NCBI GenBank assembly: GCA_017624235.1
Contig: JAGANL010000002.1
Location: 144,765-208,764, forward strand
Direction of reading: 5' to 3'
DNA length: 64,000 nt
Source: Lachnospiraceae bacterium
GTDB taxonomy: Bacteria > Bacillota > Clostridia > Lachnospirales > Lachnospiraceae
Shown: one piece after another, positions 1-7,171 of the stretch
How positions within the stretch are numbered: the stretch's first letter is position 1
How the letters are laid out: every line of letters starts with the position of its first letter
Translations under genes and position numbers: made by a program
The notes under the pieces: generated by a model
Databases searched by the model: none
Told to the model about the DNA's origin: nothing
What the model saw: the letters and a program-made list of their open reading frames with translations, nothing else

Positions 1-422
1 ACACAATAAGAGGATTCTGTGATAGAATAAAGGACATGGCGAAACAGGTGTCTTATTACAAAGCAGTATGGGAGAGTGGAGAGACCAGACGTGCCTTTGC
101 TTTGTGTAAAGCACAGTTGTATACCGTTTGGAAGGATATTCGTCCGGGAAGGCTTTCCGTTCATCTGAAGGCAGGGTTTGATGATCCGTCCGTGACAGGT
201 CAGGTTTTGGCTGTGCATGGAATGCTTTATCCATGGATAGGACAGTATGTTATGATAGAACCGGACTTTGAACATGAGATATTAGAAGGAAGAGCGGACT
301 GCCGGGGAAAAATTACGGTGTTTGTTTTATTGCTGGCAGCCGGAAGAATTTATTTTAATCAGGATATCAGATACTTATTAAAGGTTTTGAAGAAGGAAAG
401 CTCTGAAGAAGGAGGACGTTAA
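1..422 (+). CDS. DUF2953-family protein, 5' end cut by the window edge
   Basis: The reading frame is open back to base 3, so the ATG at 36 is probably internal and the gene starts outside the window. The visible part is about 139 codons, with a hydrophobic stretch near the end (VFVLLLAAG) and a basic, charged C-terminus. The sequence and the position directly before ytfJ fit the DUF2953 proteins (B. subtilis YtfI), which accompany ytfJ in spore formers. The stop is followed after two bases by the next ATG, so the two genes are co-transcribed. The function of the family is not known. The family call rests on context plus weak sequence resemblance. Confidence 0.6.
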   Translation, partial: TIRGFCDRIKDMAKQVSYYKAVWESGETRRAFALCKAQLYTVWKDIRPGRLSVHLKAGFDDPSVTGQVLAVHGMLYPWIGQYVMIEPDFEHEILEGRADCRGKITVFVLLLAAGRIYFNQDIRYLLKVLKKESSEEGGR

Positions 423-424
423 AC

Positions 425-820
425 ATGGCAGAGAACAGCTTTGGAAATGTAGTGGAATCCCTGTTAAAGGGAATGGATTCTGTATTATCAACGAAAACAG
501 TGGTAGGAGAAGCAACCAAAATCGGTGATACGATTATTTTGCCGTTAGTGGATGTAACATTTGGTGTAGGAGCCGGTGCAAGCTGTCAGGACAAAAAGAA
601 CGGCGGTGGCGGCGGAATGAGCGGAAAACTCACTCCTAGTGCTGTATTGGTTATTAAAAACGGACAGACCAAACTGGTCAATATCAAGAATCAGGATAGT
701 GTAACCAAGATCCTGGATATGATTCCTGATATTGTAGATAAGTTTACAACGAAAAAGGAAGATATCCTGCCGGATGAAGAGGCAGTAGACATTGCATTCC
801 CGGAGGAAAAAGAAAACTAA
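425..820 (+). CDS. ytfJ: GerW-family sporulation protein YtfJ
   Basis: A 131-residue protein of the GerW/YtfJ family, normally made in sporulating cells and linked to spore germination. Family signs are the N-terminal MAENSFGNVVESLLKGMD helix, a central V-x-FG-x-GAG segment at residues 45-51, the glycine-rich loop around residues 59-64 (NGGGGG), and a C-terminal stretch ending in an acidic tail. Length matches the family. The start follows an AAGGAGG-like site in the end of the upstream gene. It forms a two-gene unit with the DUF2953 gene, as in other spore formers. Confidence 0.9.
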   Translation: MAENSFGNVVESLLKGMDSVLSTKTVVGEATKIGDTIILPLVDVTFGVGAGASCQDKKNGGGGGMSGKLTPSAVLVIKNGQTKLVNIKNQDSVTKILDMIPDIVDKFTTKKEDILPDEEAVDIAFPEEKEN

Positions 821-911
821 ATCTTTTTGCAGCCTTTCTGCATATACTATAGAAAGTAGCACGTATTGCAGCATGAACTGTTTCATACGAGGGGAAGGGC
901 TGGAAACGGAA

Positions 912-1049
912 ATGAAAAAAATATTGGGATTTGTGCTGTTTTGGATTTCTGTCGGCATGCTTCTCATGTTTTTTATGGATAACAGGCTGTTGGGTGTAAT
1001 CATTGGCGCTGTATTTTTACTGGTGGGATACAATCTGTTCTGTTCCTGA
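912..1049 (+). CDS. Small two-helix membrane protein
   Basis: A 45-residue hydrophobic peptide starting MKKILGFVLFW. It has two predicted membrane helices (about residues 3-21 and 26-43) joined by a short turn containing DNRLLG. The ATG at 912 is chosen because the peptide then starts with Met-Lys-Lys before the first helix; a GGGAAGGG run at 892-899 could bind the ribosome, though it is a little distant. An in-frame ATG at 873 would add 13 residues of unlikely character. It lies between ytfJ and the J-domain gene on the same strand. I recognise no family; function unknown. Confidence 0.6.
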   Translation: MKKILGFVLFWISVGMLLMFFMDNRLLGVIIGAVFLLVGYNLFCS

Positions 1050-1061
1050 AGGAGGGCAGAG

Positions 1062-1562
1062 ATGGACGATACACAGGATTTTACGACATTTAAGCAGTGG
1101 ATGTTTCAGGAAAATGTCCGTGTGGAAAATGAAAAAAAAGAATTGAATGAGATGTATGTCAGATTTCTGGATGAGAAGAAACAGTTTCAGGAGGAAATGA
1201 AGGTCCTGAACAATAAAATCTTATCAGAGAGAAAACGGTTAAAGCAGGAATCCCTGTTTTTTGATAAAAAGATGGATATTTTGAAGAGCGGCTTTGAACA
1301 GCTTGATGCCGACAGGAAAAAGCTGGAACGGGAGCGGAGGGACTTTGAACAGAAAAAGAAAGACAGACAGATGACAGAGAATGCGCTGGCCTGTTCGGAG
1401 ATTGCCTCTGTTTTATTCCGGGGCGTGAGAAATCCAACAACCTTAAAAAAGCGGTACAAGGATCTGATCAAAATATTTCATCCGGACAATGTCTGTGGGG
1501 ATCCTGAGACGATTCGTCTGATTAACGAGGAGTATGAGAGACTAAAGGAAGTGTTTGGTTAA
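1062..1562 (+). CDS. Coiled-coil protein with C-terminal J domain
   Basis: A 166-residue protein. Residues about 20-105 are charged heptad-rich sequence predicted to form a coiled coil. Residues about 113-165 look like a DnaJ J domain: helix II KKRYKDLIKIFHPD carries the diagnostic HPD at 140-142, and helix III contains INEEYERL. J domains stimulate Hsp70 (DnaK) ATPase, so the coiled coil may provide targeting or dimerisation. There is no Gly/Phe region or zinc finger, so it is not DnaJ itself. The start follows GGAGG 11 bases after the small membrane gene. A terminator follows at 1591-1623. Confidence 0.75.
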   Translation: MDDTQDFTTFKQWMFQENVRVENEKKELNEMYVRFLDEKKQFQEEMKVLNNKILSERKRLKQESLFFDKKMDILKSGFEQLDADRKKLERERRDFEQKKKDRQMTENALACSEIASVLFRGVRNPTTLKKRYKDLIKIFHPDNVCGDPETIRLINEEYERLKEVFG

Positions 1563-1590
1563 TCATTTGGATTCTCAATAGAAGAGCGAA

Positions 1591-1623
1591 AAAAAGTGAC
1601 CCGAAATCATCGGATCACTTTTT
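1591..1623. terminator. Bidirectional intrinsic terminator
   Basis: A 14-base stem (arms 1591-1604 and 1610-1623, one mismatch) is flanked by A-run on the left and T-run on the right. It can therefore end the plus-strand J-domain gene and the minus-strand rpmB transcript, which converge here. Confidence 0.85.
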
Positions 1624-1643
1624 ACGTTCATAAAGTCAAATCA

Positions 1644-1829
1644 TTAAGCTCTTTCCACTCTGCCGGATTTTAAGCAGTTTGTGCAAACGTGCATTTTCTT
1701 GGAAGCTCCGTTTACTTTACATTTTACGCTTTTCACGTTGGAATTCCAAATATGATTGGATCTTCTATGAGAATGGCTGACGTTATTACCAAAATGTACG
1801 CCTTTACCACAAATATCACATTTTGCCAT
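1644..1829 (-). CDS. rpmB: 50S ribosomal protein L28
   Basis: A 61-residue L28. It begins MAKCDICGKG and ends with the CTNCLKSGRVERA segment. Two CxxC pairs (residues 4-7 and 48-51) suggest the zinc-binding version of L28. The ATG at 1829 is preceded by a strong GAGGAGGTG site; the longer frame upstream is non-coding leader. It is divergent from the asp23 operon, reproducing the rpmB/yloU/yloV/recG neighbourhood of Bacilli and Clostridia. Confidence 0.97.
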   Translation of the reverse strand: MAKCDICGKGVHFGNNVSHSHRRSNHIWNSNVKSVKCKVNGASKKMHVCTNCLKSGRVERA

Positions 1830-1888
1830 ATTAGCACCTCCTCGACATCTCAAAGTATAGTCCGTCTGCTCGGACTCGCAACATTGGT

Positions 1889-1917
1889 ATTTTATCAGAT
1901 ATACCAAAATAATGCAA
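1889..1917 (-). promoter_or_regulatory. Promoter of rpmB
   Basis: On the minus strand, a TTGCAT -35 (1912-1917) and a TAAAAT -10 (1889-1894) are separated by 17 bases. The predicted 5' leader of about 50 bases contains a short GTCCG/CGGAC hairpin (1860-1875) before the ribosome-binding site. Confidence 0.65.
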
Positions 1918-1956
1918 GTGAAATCATAAAGAAAATGAAATATTTTCATTTTACTG

Positions 1957-1985
1957 TTTCAATTTGCAGCAAATGAGGTTATAAT
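1957..1985 (+). promoter_or_regulatory. Promoter of the asp23-fakA-recG group
   Basis: A consensus TATAAT -10 at 1980-1985 lies 17 bases after a weak TTTCAA -35 at 1957-1962, about 35 bases before the asp23 ATG. It is back to back with the rpmB promoter. Confidence 0.6.
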
Positions 1986-2019
1986 AACAGTATATTTTGT
2001 CCAGATAAGGAGGTACAAA

Positions 2020-2394
2020 ATGAAAGGGTCTTCTAATTTTAAAAATTCAGTCAATACGCATATGGGGAATATCCGTATTGATAATGAAGTAATCGCACAG
2101 TATGCCGGAACAGTTGCGGTAGAGTGCTTCGGCATCGTCGGTATGGCATCGGTCAATGTAAAGGACGGATTTGTGAGATTATTAAAAAGGGACAGCATCA
2201 CACATGGCATCGCGGTTTCCTTCAAGGATGGAAAGCTGACGTTGGATTTTCATGTGCTTGTGGCTTACGGGGTGAGTATTCTGGCGGTTGCGGATAATTT
2301 GATCAGCAATGTAAAATATAAAGTTGAGGAATTTACCGGATTGGAGATTGAAAAGATCAACATTCTCGTTGAGGGCGTCCGGGTAATTGATTAA
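2020..2394 (+). CDS. Asp23/Gls24 family envelope stress protein (YloU-like)
   Basis: A 124-residue Asp23/Gls24 (DUF322) protein. The family consists of abundant cytoplasmic or membrane-peripheral proteins tied to alkaline and envelope stress; the exact activity is unknown. Features are the N-terminal motif NEVIAQYAGTVAVECFGIVGM, the central SFKDGKLTLDFHVLVAYGVSI segment and the C-terminal VNILVEGV-type strand. The ATG follows AAGGAGG at 2008-2014. It is first in the operon before fakA with a 15-base gap, matching B. subtilis yloU-yloV. Confidence 0.92.
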   Translation: MKGSSNFKNSVNTHMGNIRIDNEVIAQYAGTVAVECFGIVGMASVNVKDGFVRLLKRDSITHGIAVSFKDGKLTLDFHVLVAYGVSILAVADNLISNVKYKVEEFTGLEIEKINILVEGVRVID

Positions 2395-2409
2395 GGAGGA
2401 ATAGTAACC

Positions 2410-4062
2410 GTGAGTTTGAATACAATCGATGCGAAAATGGCTGCAAAAATGTTTCTGGCCGGCGCAAAGAATCTGGAGAACAAAAAAGAGTGGATTAATG
2501 AGCTGAATGTATTTCCGGTACCGGATGGGGATACCGGGACCAATATGTCGATGACGATCATGTCAGCGGCAAAGGAAGTCTCTTCCTTGAAGGAGCCGGA
2601 TATGGAAACTCTGTCCAAAGCGATTTCTTCCGGTTCCCTGCGTGGAGCAAGAGGAAATTCCGGGGTAATCCTATCGCAGCTGTTCCGCGGTTTTACAAAG
2701 GAAATGAAGGAACATGCCAAGGTGGATACCGATGTGCTTGCCAGGGCGATGGAGCGCGCTGTGGAAACTGCTTATAAGGCTGTCATGAAGCCGAAGGAGG
2801 GGACGATTCTGACTGTGGCCAAGGGAGCAGCCGATAAAGCGAAGGAGTTGGCGGAAAGCGGCAGGGAGGATCTGTCGGAATTTATGAATGAGGTCATCGG
2901 ACATGCGGAATATGTGCTCAGCCAGACCCCGGAGATGCTTCCGGTATTAAAGCAGGCAGGAGTGGTGGATTCCGGTGGACAGGGACTTGTGGAGGTATTG
3001 AAGGGCTGTTATGATGCCTTCCTCGGCAAAGAAATCGAGCTGGATATGAGCTCTTATCAGTCTTCCGCTCCGGCAGCAAAGCTGGATGTGCAGGAGGAGG
3101 CAGATATTAAGTTTGGTTATTGTACGGAATTTATTATTTTGTTGAACAAAACTTTTAATATCAAGCATGAGATGGATTTTAAGGCTTATCTGGAGTCGAT
3201 TGGAGATTCCATCGTGGTTGTTGCGGATGAGGACGTGGTTAAGGTTCACGTACATACGAATGATCCGGGACTTGCCATTCAGAAAGCGTTAAAGTATGGC
3301 GCACTTTCTAATATGAAGATTGATAATATGCGTCTGGAGCACCAGGAAAAGCTGTTTAAAGAGTCAGAAAAGAATCTGGAGGCGCAGGAGCTCCAGCCGA
3401 AGAAGGAATACGCTTTTATTGCTGTTTCAGTCGGAGAGGGAATCAATGAAATTTTCCGCAGTCTGGGAGTAGATTATATCATCGAAGGCGGACAGACGAT
3501 GAATCCGAGCACCGAGGATATGCTCAATGCCATTGAGAAGGTGAACGCGGATACCGTTTATATTCTTCCGAATAATAAGAATATTATTCTGGCAGCCAAT
3601 CAGGCACAGTCTTTGGTACAGGACAAAAAGATTATTGTGATACCGACCAAAACAGTACCGCAGGGCATTACCGCCATTATCAATTTTGTACCGGAACTGA
3701 CAACGGAGGAAAACGAAGAGACCATGAACCGTGAAATCGGCATGGTAAAGACTGGTCAGGTTACTTATGCGGTCCGTGATACCGTAATTGATGATAAAAC
3801 AATCAAACAGGGTGATTACATGGGAATCGGTGATGCCGGAATCCTTTCCGTGGGAACGGAGATGGAGGAGGTTTTGCTTGCCATGATAAAAGAAATGATG
3901 GATGCGGAACAGGAGCTGATCAGCATTTATTATGGTGCCGAGGTGACCAAAGAGGCGGCAGAAGAGATGCGAAACAGAGTTGCAGCGGAATATCCTGCCT
4001 GTGATATCGAGCTTCAATATGGCGGACAGCCAATTTATTATTATATTGTGTCAGCAGAATAA
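2410..4062 (+). CDS. fakA: Fatty acid kinase subunit A-like DAK2/DegV-domain protein (YloV)
   Basis: A 550-residue protein. The N-terminal DhaL/DAK2 kinase domain (about residues 8-200) has the Mg-ATP motif PDGDTGTN with D39 and D41, and the LRGARGNSGVILSQL phosphate loop. A middle FakA-type domain and a C-terminal DegV-like domain (about 320-550) follow. In Firmicutes this protein phosphorylates fatty acids bound to a DegV partner (FakB) for phospholipid synthesis. A DegV gene at 6233 could supply the partner. The start is GTG at 2410, behind AAGGAGG. Length is typical. Confidence 0.9.
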   Translation: MSLNTIDAKMAAKMFLAGAKNLENKKEWINELNVFPVPDGDTGTNMSMTIMSAAKEVSSLKEPDMETLSKAISSGSLRGARGNSGVILSQLFRGFTKEMKEHAKVDTDVLARAMERAVETAYKAVMKPKEGTILTVAKGAADKAKELAESGREDLSEFMNEVIGHAEYVLSQTPEMLPVLKQAGVVDSGGQGLVEVLKGCYDAFLGKEIELDMSSYQSSAPAAKLDVQEEADIKFGYCTEFIILLNKTFNIKHEMDFKAYLESIGDSIVVVADEDVVKVHVHTNDPGLAIQKALKYGALSNMKIDNMRLEHQEKLFKESEKNLEAQELQPKKEYAFIAVSVGEGINEIFRSLGVDYIIEGGQTMNPSTEDMLNAIEKVNADTVYILPNNKNIILAANQAQSLVQDKKIIVIPTKTVPQGITAIINFVPELTTEENEETMNREIGMVKTGQVTYAVRDTVIDDKTIKQGDYMGIGDAGILSVGTEMEEVLLAMIKEMMDAEQELISIYYGAEVTKEAAEEMRNRVAAEYPACDIELQYGGQPIYYYIVSAE

Positions 4063-4063
4063 G

Positions 4064-4102
4064 AATCGGCAGTCTCTGTCTTTGGGATGGGGACTGCCGA
4101 TT
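4064..4102 (+). terminator. Hairpin between fakA and recG
   Basis: A perfect 11-base inverted repeat (4064-4074 with 4092-4102) begins just after the fakA stop. It has no long T-run, only TTTC, so it is more likely a leaky terminator or mRNA-stabilising hairpin than a full stop before recG. Confidence 0.45.
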
Positions 4103-4128
4103 TCGGTAAATGATGACAGGAGCAGCCC

Positions 4129-6177
4129 ATGGAAAAAACAACGGATATACGAGAATTAAAGGGGATTGGAGAAAAGAGTGCAAAGCTGTTTGCAAAAGTC
4201 GGTGTCTATAATCTGGTACAGCTGGCAGAATATTTTCCACGTACTTATGAGGTGCCGGAGCAGGTAAGAGCAGTCTGTGAGTGCAGGGAAGGAGAGGCTG
4301 CAGCGGTGCGGGTGATGATGAATGGCAGCTTTACGACAAGAAAAGTCCGCAATCTTTCTGTGTCCAATACAACAGCGGCAGATGAAAGCGGTCAGCTTTC
4401 TCTGACTTTTTTTAATATGCCTTTTTTGAAGAACAGTCTGCGCAGAGGGACTTTTTATATTCTGCGTGGCATGGTGAAGCAAAGCGGAACGCAGCTTTGC
4501 ATGGAGCAGCCGAAAATCTATTCGGAGGAGGAATATGCCCGGATTGCCGGAAAGCTCTGTCCAAGGTATGCACTGACACAGGGGTTGACGAATCAGCTTG
4601 TAACCAAAACGGTCAGGCAGGGATTGGAAAGGGGAAAGCCATGGCAAGATTTCCTGCCGGAATGGGTACGGGAAAAATACGGATTGGAAACCTATGAAAA
4701 TGCTGTATGTACCATGCACTTTCCAGAAAGTGAAGAAAGACTGATTCATGCCAGAAAACGGCTGGTATTCGATGAATTTCTGACTTTTATGCTTCAGCTT
4801 CAGGCTATGAAGGAACGAATCGAGGTTCTTCCGAATGTGCATCCGATGATAGCGACGGCTGATACGGTGAGGCTGATTGAAGCACTTCCGTATGAATTGA
4901 CCGGGGCACAGAAAAGAACGTGGCAGGAAATTGAAGAGGATTTATCTGGAAGCTGTGTGATGAATCGTCTGGTGCAGGGAGATGTTGGTTCCGGCAAGAC
5001 GATACTGGCATTTCTGGCACTTCTCATGTGTGCCGGGAACGGGCTGCAGGGAGCCATGATGGCGCCTACCGAGGTGCTTGCCAGACAGCATTTTGAACAG
5101 GCGGTGGAGCTGACGGAAAAGTATCATTTGCCATTTCATCCGGTGCTTCTGACCGGGTCAGTGACGGCATCGGCCAGGAAGAAGATTTATCAGGAGATTG
5201 CGGAAGGCAGGGCGAATCTGATCATCGGAACCCATGCGCTGATACAGGAAAAGGTGGAATACCGGAATCTGGGACTGGTGGTGACGGATGAACAGCACCG
5301 CTTTGGTGTGCGACAGAGAGAGGCACTTGCCGGGAAAGGAGAGGGTGTGCATGTTCTGGTAATGAGTGCGACACCGATTCCAAGGACGCTTGCCATGATT
5401 CTGTATGGGGATTTGGATATTTCACTTGTGGATGAGCGGCCGGCAGACAGGCTTCCTGTTAAGAACTGTGTAGTTACACAGAAGGATCGGGGAAAAATCT
5501 ATCGTTTTCTGGAAAAAGAAGCTGCTTCCGGCAGACAGGTGTATGTCATCTGTCCGATGGTAGAGGAGGGTGAATTGGAAAACGTGGAAAATGTGATGGA
5601 TTATGCGGAAAAGCTGAGAGAGCATCTGCCGAAAAGTATGCGTATCGAATATTTACATGGGAAAATGAAGTCTTCGGAGAAAAACCGTATCATGGAAGAG
5701 TTTTCCAGAGGTCAGTTTGACGTACTGGTATCTACGACGGTTATCGAGGTCGGAATCAATGTACCGAATGCTACGGTGATGCTGATTGAAAATGCGGAAC
5801 GATTCGGGCTGGCACAGCTTCACCAGCTCAGAGGTCGTGTCGGCAGGGGAAAGTGGCAGTCTTACTGCATTTTTGTGAGTGGTTCAGATAAAAGGCAGAC
5901 GATGGAACGTCTGGATATTCTGAATCATTCCAACGATGGGTTCAAAATTGCGGAGGAAGATTTAAAACTCAGGGGCCCCGGAGATCTGTTCGGAATTCGT
6001 CAGAGCGGCCTTATGGATTTTAAGATTGGAGATGTCTTTCAGGATGCGGATATTTTAAAACAGGCCAGTGAATGCGCGGCTGAAATGCTGCAAAACCGGC
6101 ATGGGGAAGAGAGTGATAGGCTGTGGGAGTATTTGCATACAAAACAGTCTGGTATGGTTGACTTTCATTCGCTTTAA
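4129..6177 (+). CDS. recG: ATP-dependent DNA helicase RecG
   Basis: A 682-residue helicase that remodels stalled forks and branched DNA. The N-terminal wedge/OB domain (about 1-240, starting with an HhH-like ELKGIGEKSA segment) is followed by SF2 helicase motifs. These include Walker A GDVGSGKT near 284-291, a DEQH box at 387-390, SATPIPRTL, and the C-terminal VIEVGINVPNA and QLRGRVGRG motifs. The RecG-specific tail LKLRGPGDLFG is present. Length matches the family (about 680). The ATG at 4129 follows an AGGAG site. Confidence 0.97.
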   Translation: MEKTTDIRELKGIGEKSAKLFAKVGVYNLVQLAEYFPRTYEVPEQVRAVCECREGEAAAVRVMMNGSFTTRKVRNLSVSNTTAADESGQLSLTFFNMPFLKNSLRRGTFYILRGMVKQSGTQLCMEQPKIYSEEEYARIAGKLCPRYALTQGLTNQLVTKTVRQGLERGKPWQDFLPEWVREKYGLETYENAVCTMHFPESEERLIHARKRLVFDEFLTFMLQLQAMKERIEVLPNVHPMIATADTVRLIEALPYELTGAQKRTWQEIEEDLSGSCVMNRLVQGDVGSGKTILAFLALLMCAGNGLQGAMMAPTEVLARQHFEQAVELTEKYHLPFHPVLLTGSVTASARKKIYQEIAEGRANLIIGTHALIQEKVEYRNLGLVVTDEQHRFGVRQREALAGKGEGVHVLVMSATPIPRTLAMILYGDLDISLVDERPADRLPVKNCVVTQKDRGKIYRFLEKEAASGRQVYVICPMVEEGELENVENVMDYAEKLREHLPKSMRIEYLHGKMKSSEKNRIMEEFSRGQFDVLVSTTVIEVGINVPNATVMLIENAERFGLAQLHQLRGRVGRGKWQSYCIFVSGSDKRQTMERLDILNHSNDGFKIAEEDLKLRGPGDLFGIRQSGLMDFKIGDVFQDADILKQASECAAEMLQNRHGEESDRLWEYLHTKQSGMVDFHSL

Positions 6178-6232
6178 ACGTAAAATAGAATTGATATGTG
6201 TTTGCTAAAAAGAAAACAAAGGAGCAGAAACA

Positions 6233-7102
6233 GTGGCGAAGATTGCAATTATAACAGACAGCAACAGCGGAATTACGCAGGAACAGGCAAAGGAGATGGG
6301 AATCTCTGTTCTGCCTATGCCATTTATGATAAACGGGGAGACCTTTTTTGAAGATATCACTTTGGGACGGCAGGAGTTTTTTAAACGTCTGGCAGAAGGA
6401 GCGGATATTTCGACTTCACAGCCTTCACCGGAATCGGTTACTTCTCTGTGGGACAGGCTTTTACAGGAGCATGATGAAGTGGTTCATATCCCGATGTCCA
6501 GTGGACTCAGCGGTTCCTGTCAGACGGCTATGATGCTGGCACAGGACTATGAAGGCAGAGTGCAGGTGGTCAATAATCAGCGCATTTCCGTAACACAGAG
6601 ACAGTCGGTTCAGGATGCTCTGGCATTGGCGGGAGCAGGGAAAAGTGCGGCAGAAATCAAAGATATTCTGGAGGCGGACAAATTTCATTCCAGTATTTAT
6701 ATCATGCTGGATACTTTATACTATCTGAAAAAGGGCGGCCGTATTACTCCGGCTGCTGCGGCACTTGGCACGATTCTGCGTTTAAAGCCGGTTCTTCAGA
6801 TTCAGGGGGAAAAGCTGGATGCTTTTGCAAAGGCAAGAACGGTAAGCCAGGCCAAATCCATCATGATCAATGCAATCAAAAATGATATCACAGGACGGTT
6901 TGGGTGTAGTCTGGAGAAGCCGGGAGTAAGACTTCAGGTTGCTCATACGGAGAATGAAGAGGCTGCGTCTATTTTGGAAGCGGAGTTGAAGGAAGCATTT
7001 CCGGGACATGAAATATATACGGATCATCTTTCGCTTAGTATTGCCTGTCATATTGGCCCCGGTTCTCTGGCAGTAGCATGTACTAAAATTTTGGATATCT
7101 GA
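6233..7102 (+). CDS. DegV family fatty-acid-binding protein (FakB-like)
   Basis: A 289-residue DegV protein. It has the N-terminal ITDSNSGIT motif, the lipid-head-group motif TSQPS at 61-65, and the MSSGLSGS loop near 88-94, all typical of FakB proteins that hold a fatty acid for phosphorylation by FakA. The C-terminal region has the family's HIGPG segment. The gene starts with GTG at 6233 behind AAAGGAG. It lies two genes after fakA on the same strand, which supports a FakA/FakB pairing. The ligand cannot be read from the sequence. Confidence 0.9.
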   Translation: MAKIAIITDSNSGITQEQAKEMGISVLPMPFMINGETFFEDITLGRQEFFKRLAEGADISTSQPSPESVTSLWDRLLQEHDEVVHIPMSSGLSGSCQTAMMLAQDYEGRVQVVNNQRISVTQRQSVQDALALAGAGKSAAEIKDILEADKFHSSIYIMLDTLYYLKKGGRITPAAAALGTILRLKPVLQIQGEKLDAFAKARTVSQAKSIMINAIKNDITGRFGCSLEKPGVRLQVAHTENEEAASILEAELKEAFPGHEIYTDHLSLSIACHIGPGSLAVACTKILDI

Positions 7103-7171
7103 GTATTTCATTTTTGTGGTGGTCAGGTTCATGCCGTGAAAAGTATCTCACGATGAAAGGTATAAAGAGAT

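Noticed and set aside
545-1033. Minus-strand open frame of 162 codons over ytfJ
   Set aside because: It overlaps ytfJ and the small membrane gene in antisense and has no family resemblance.
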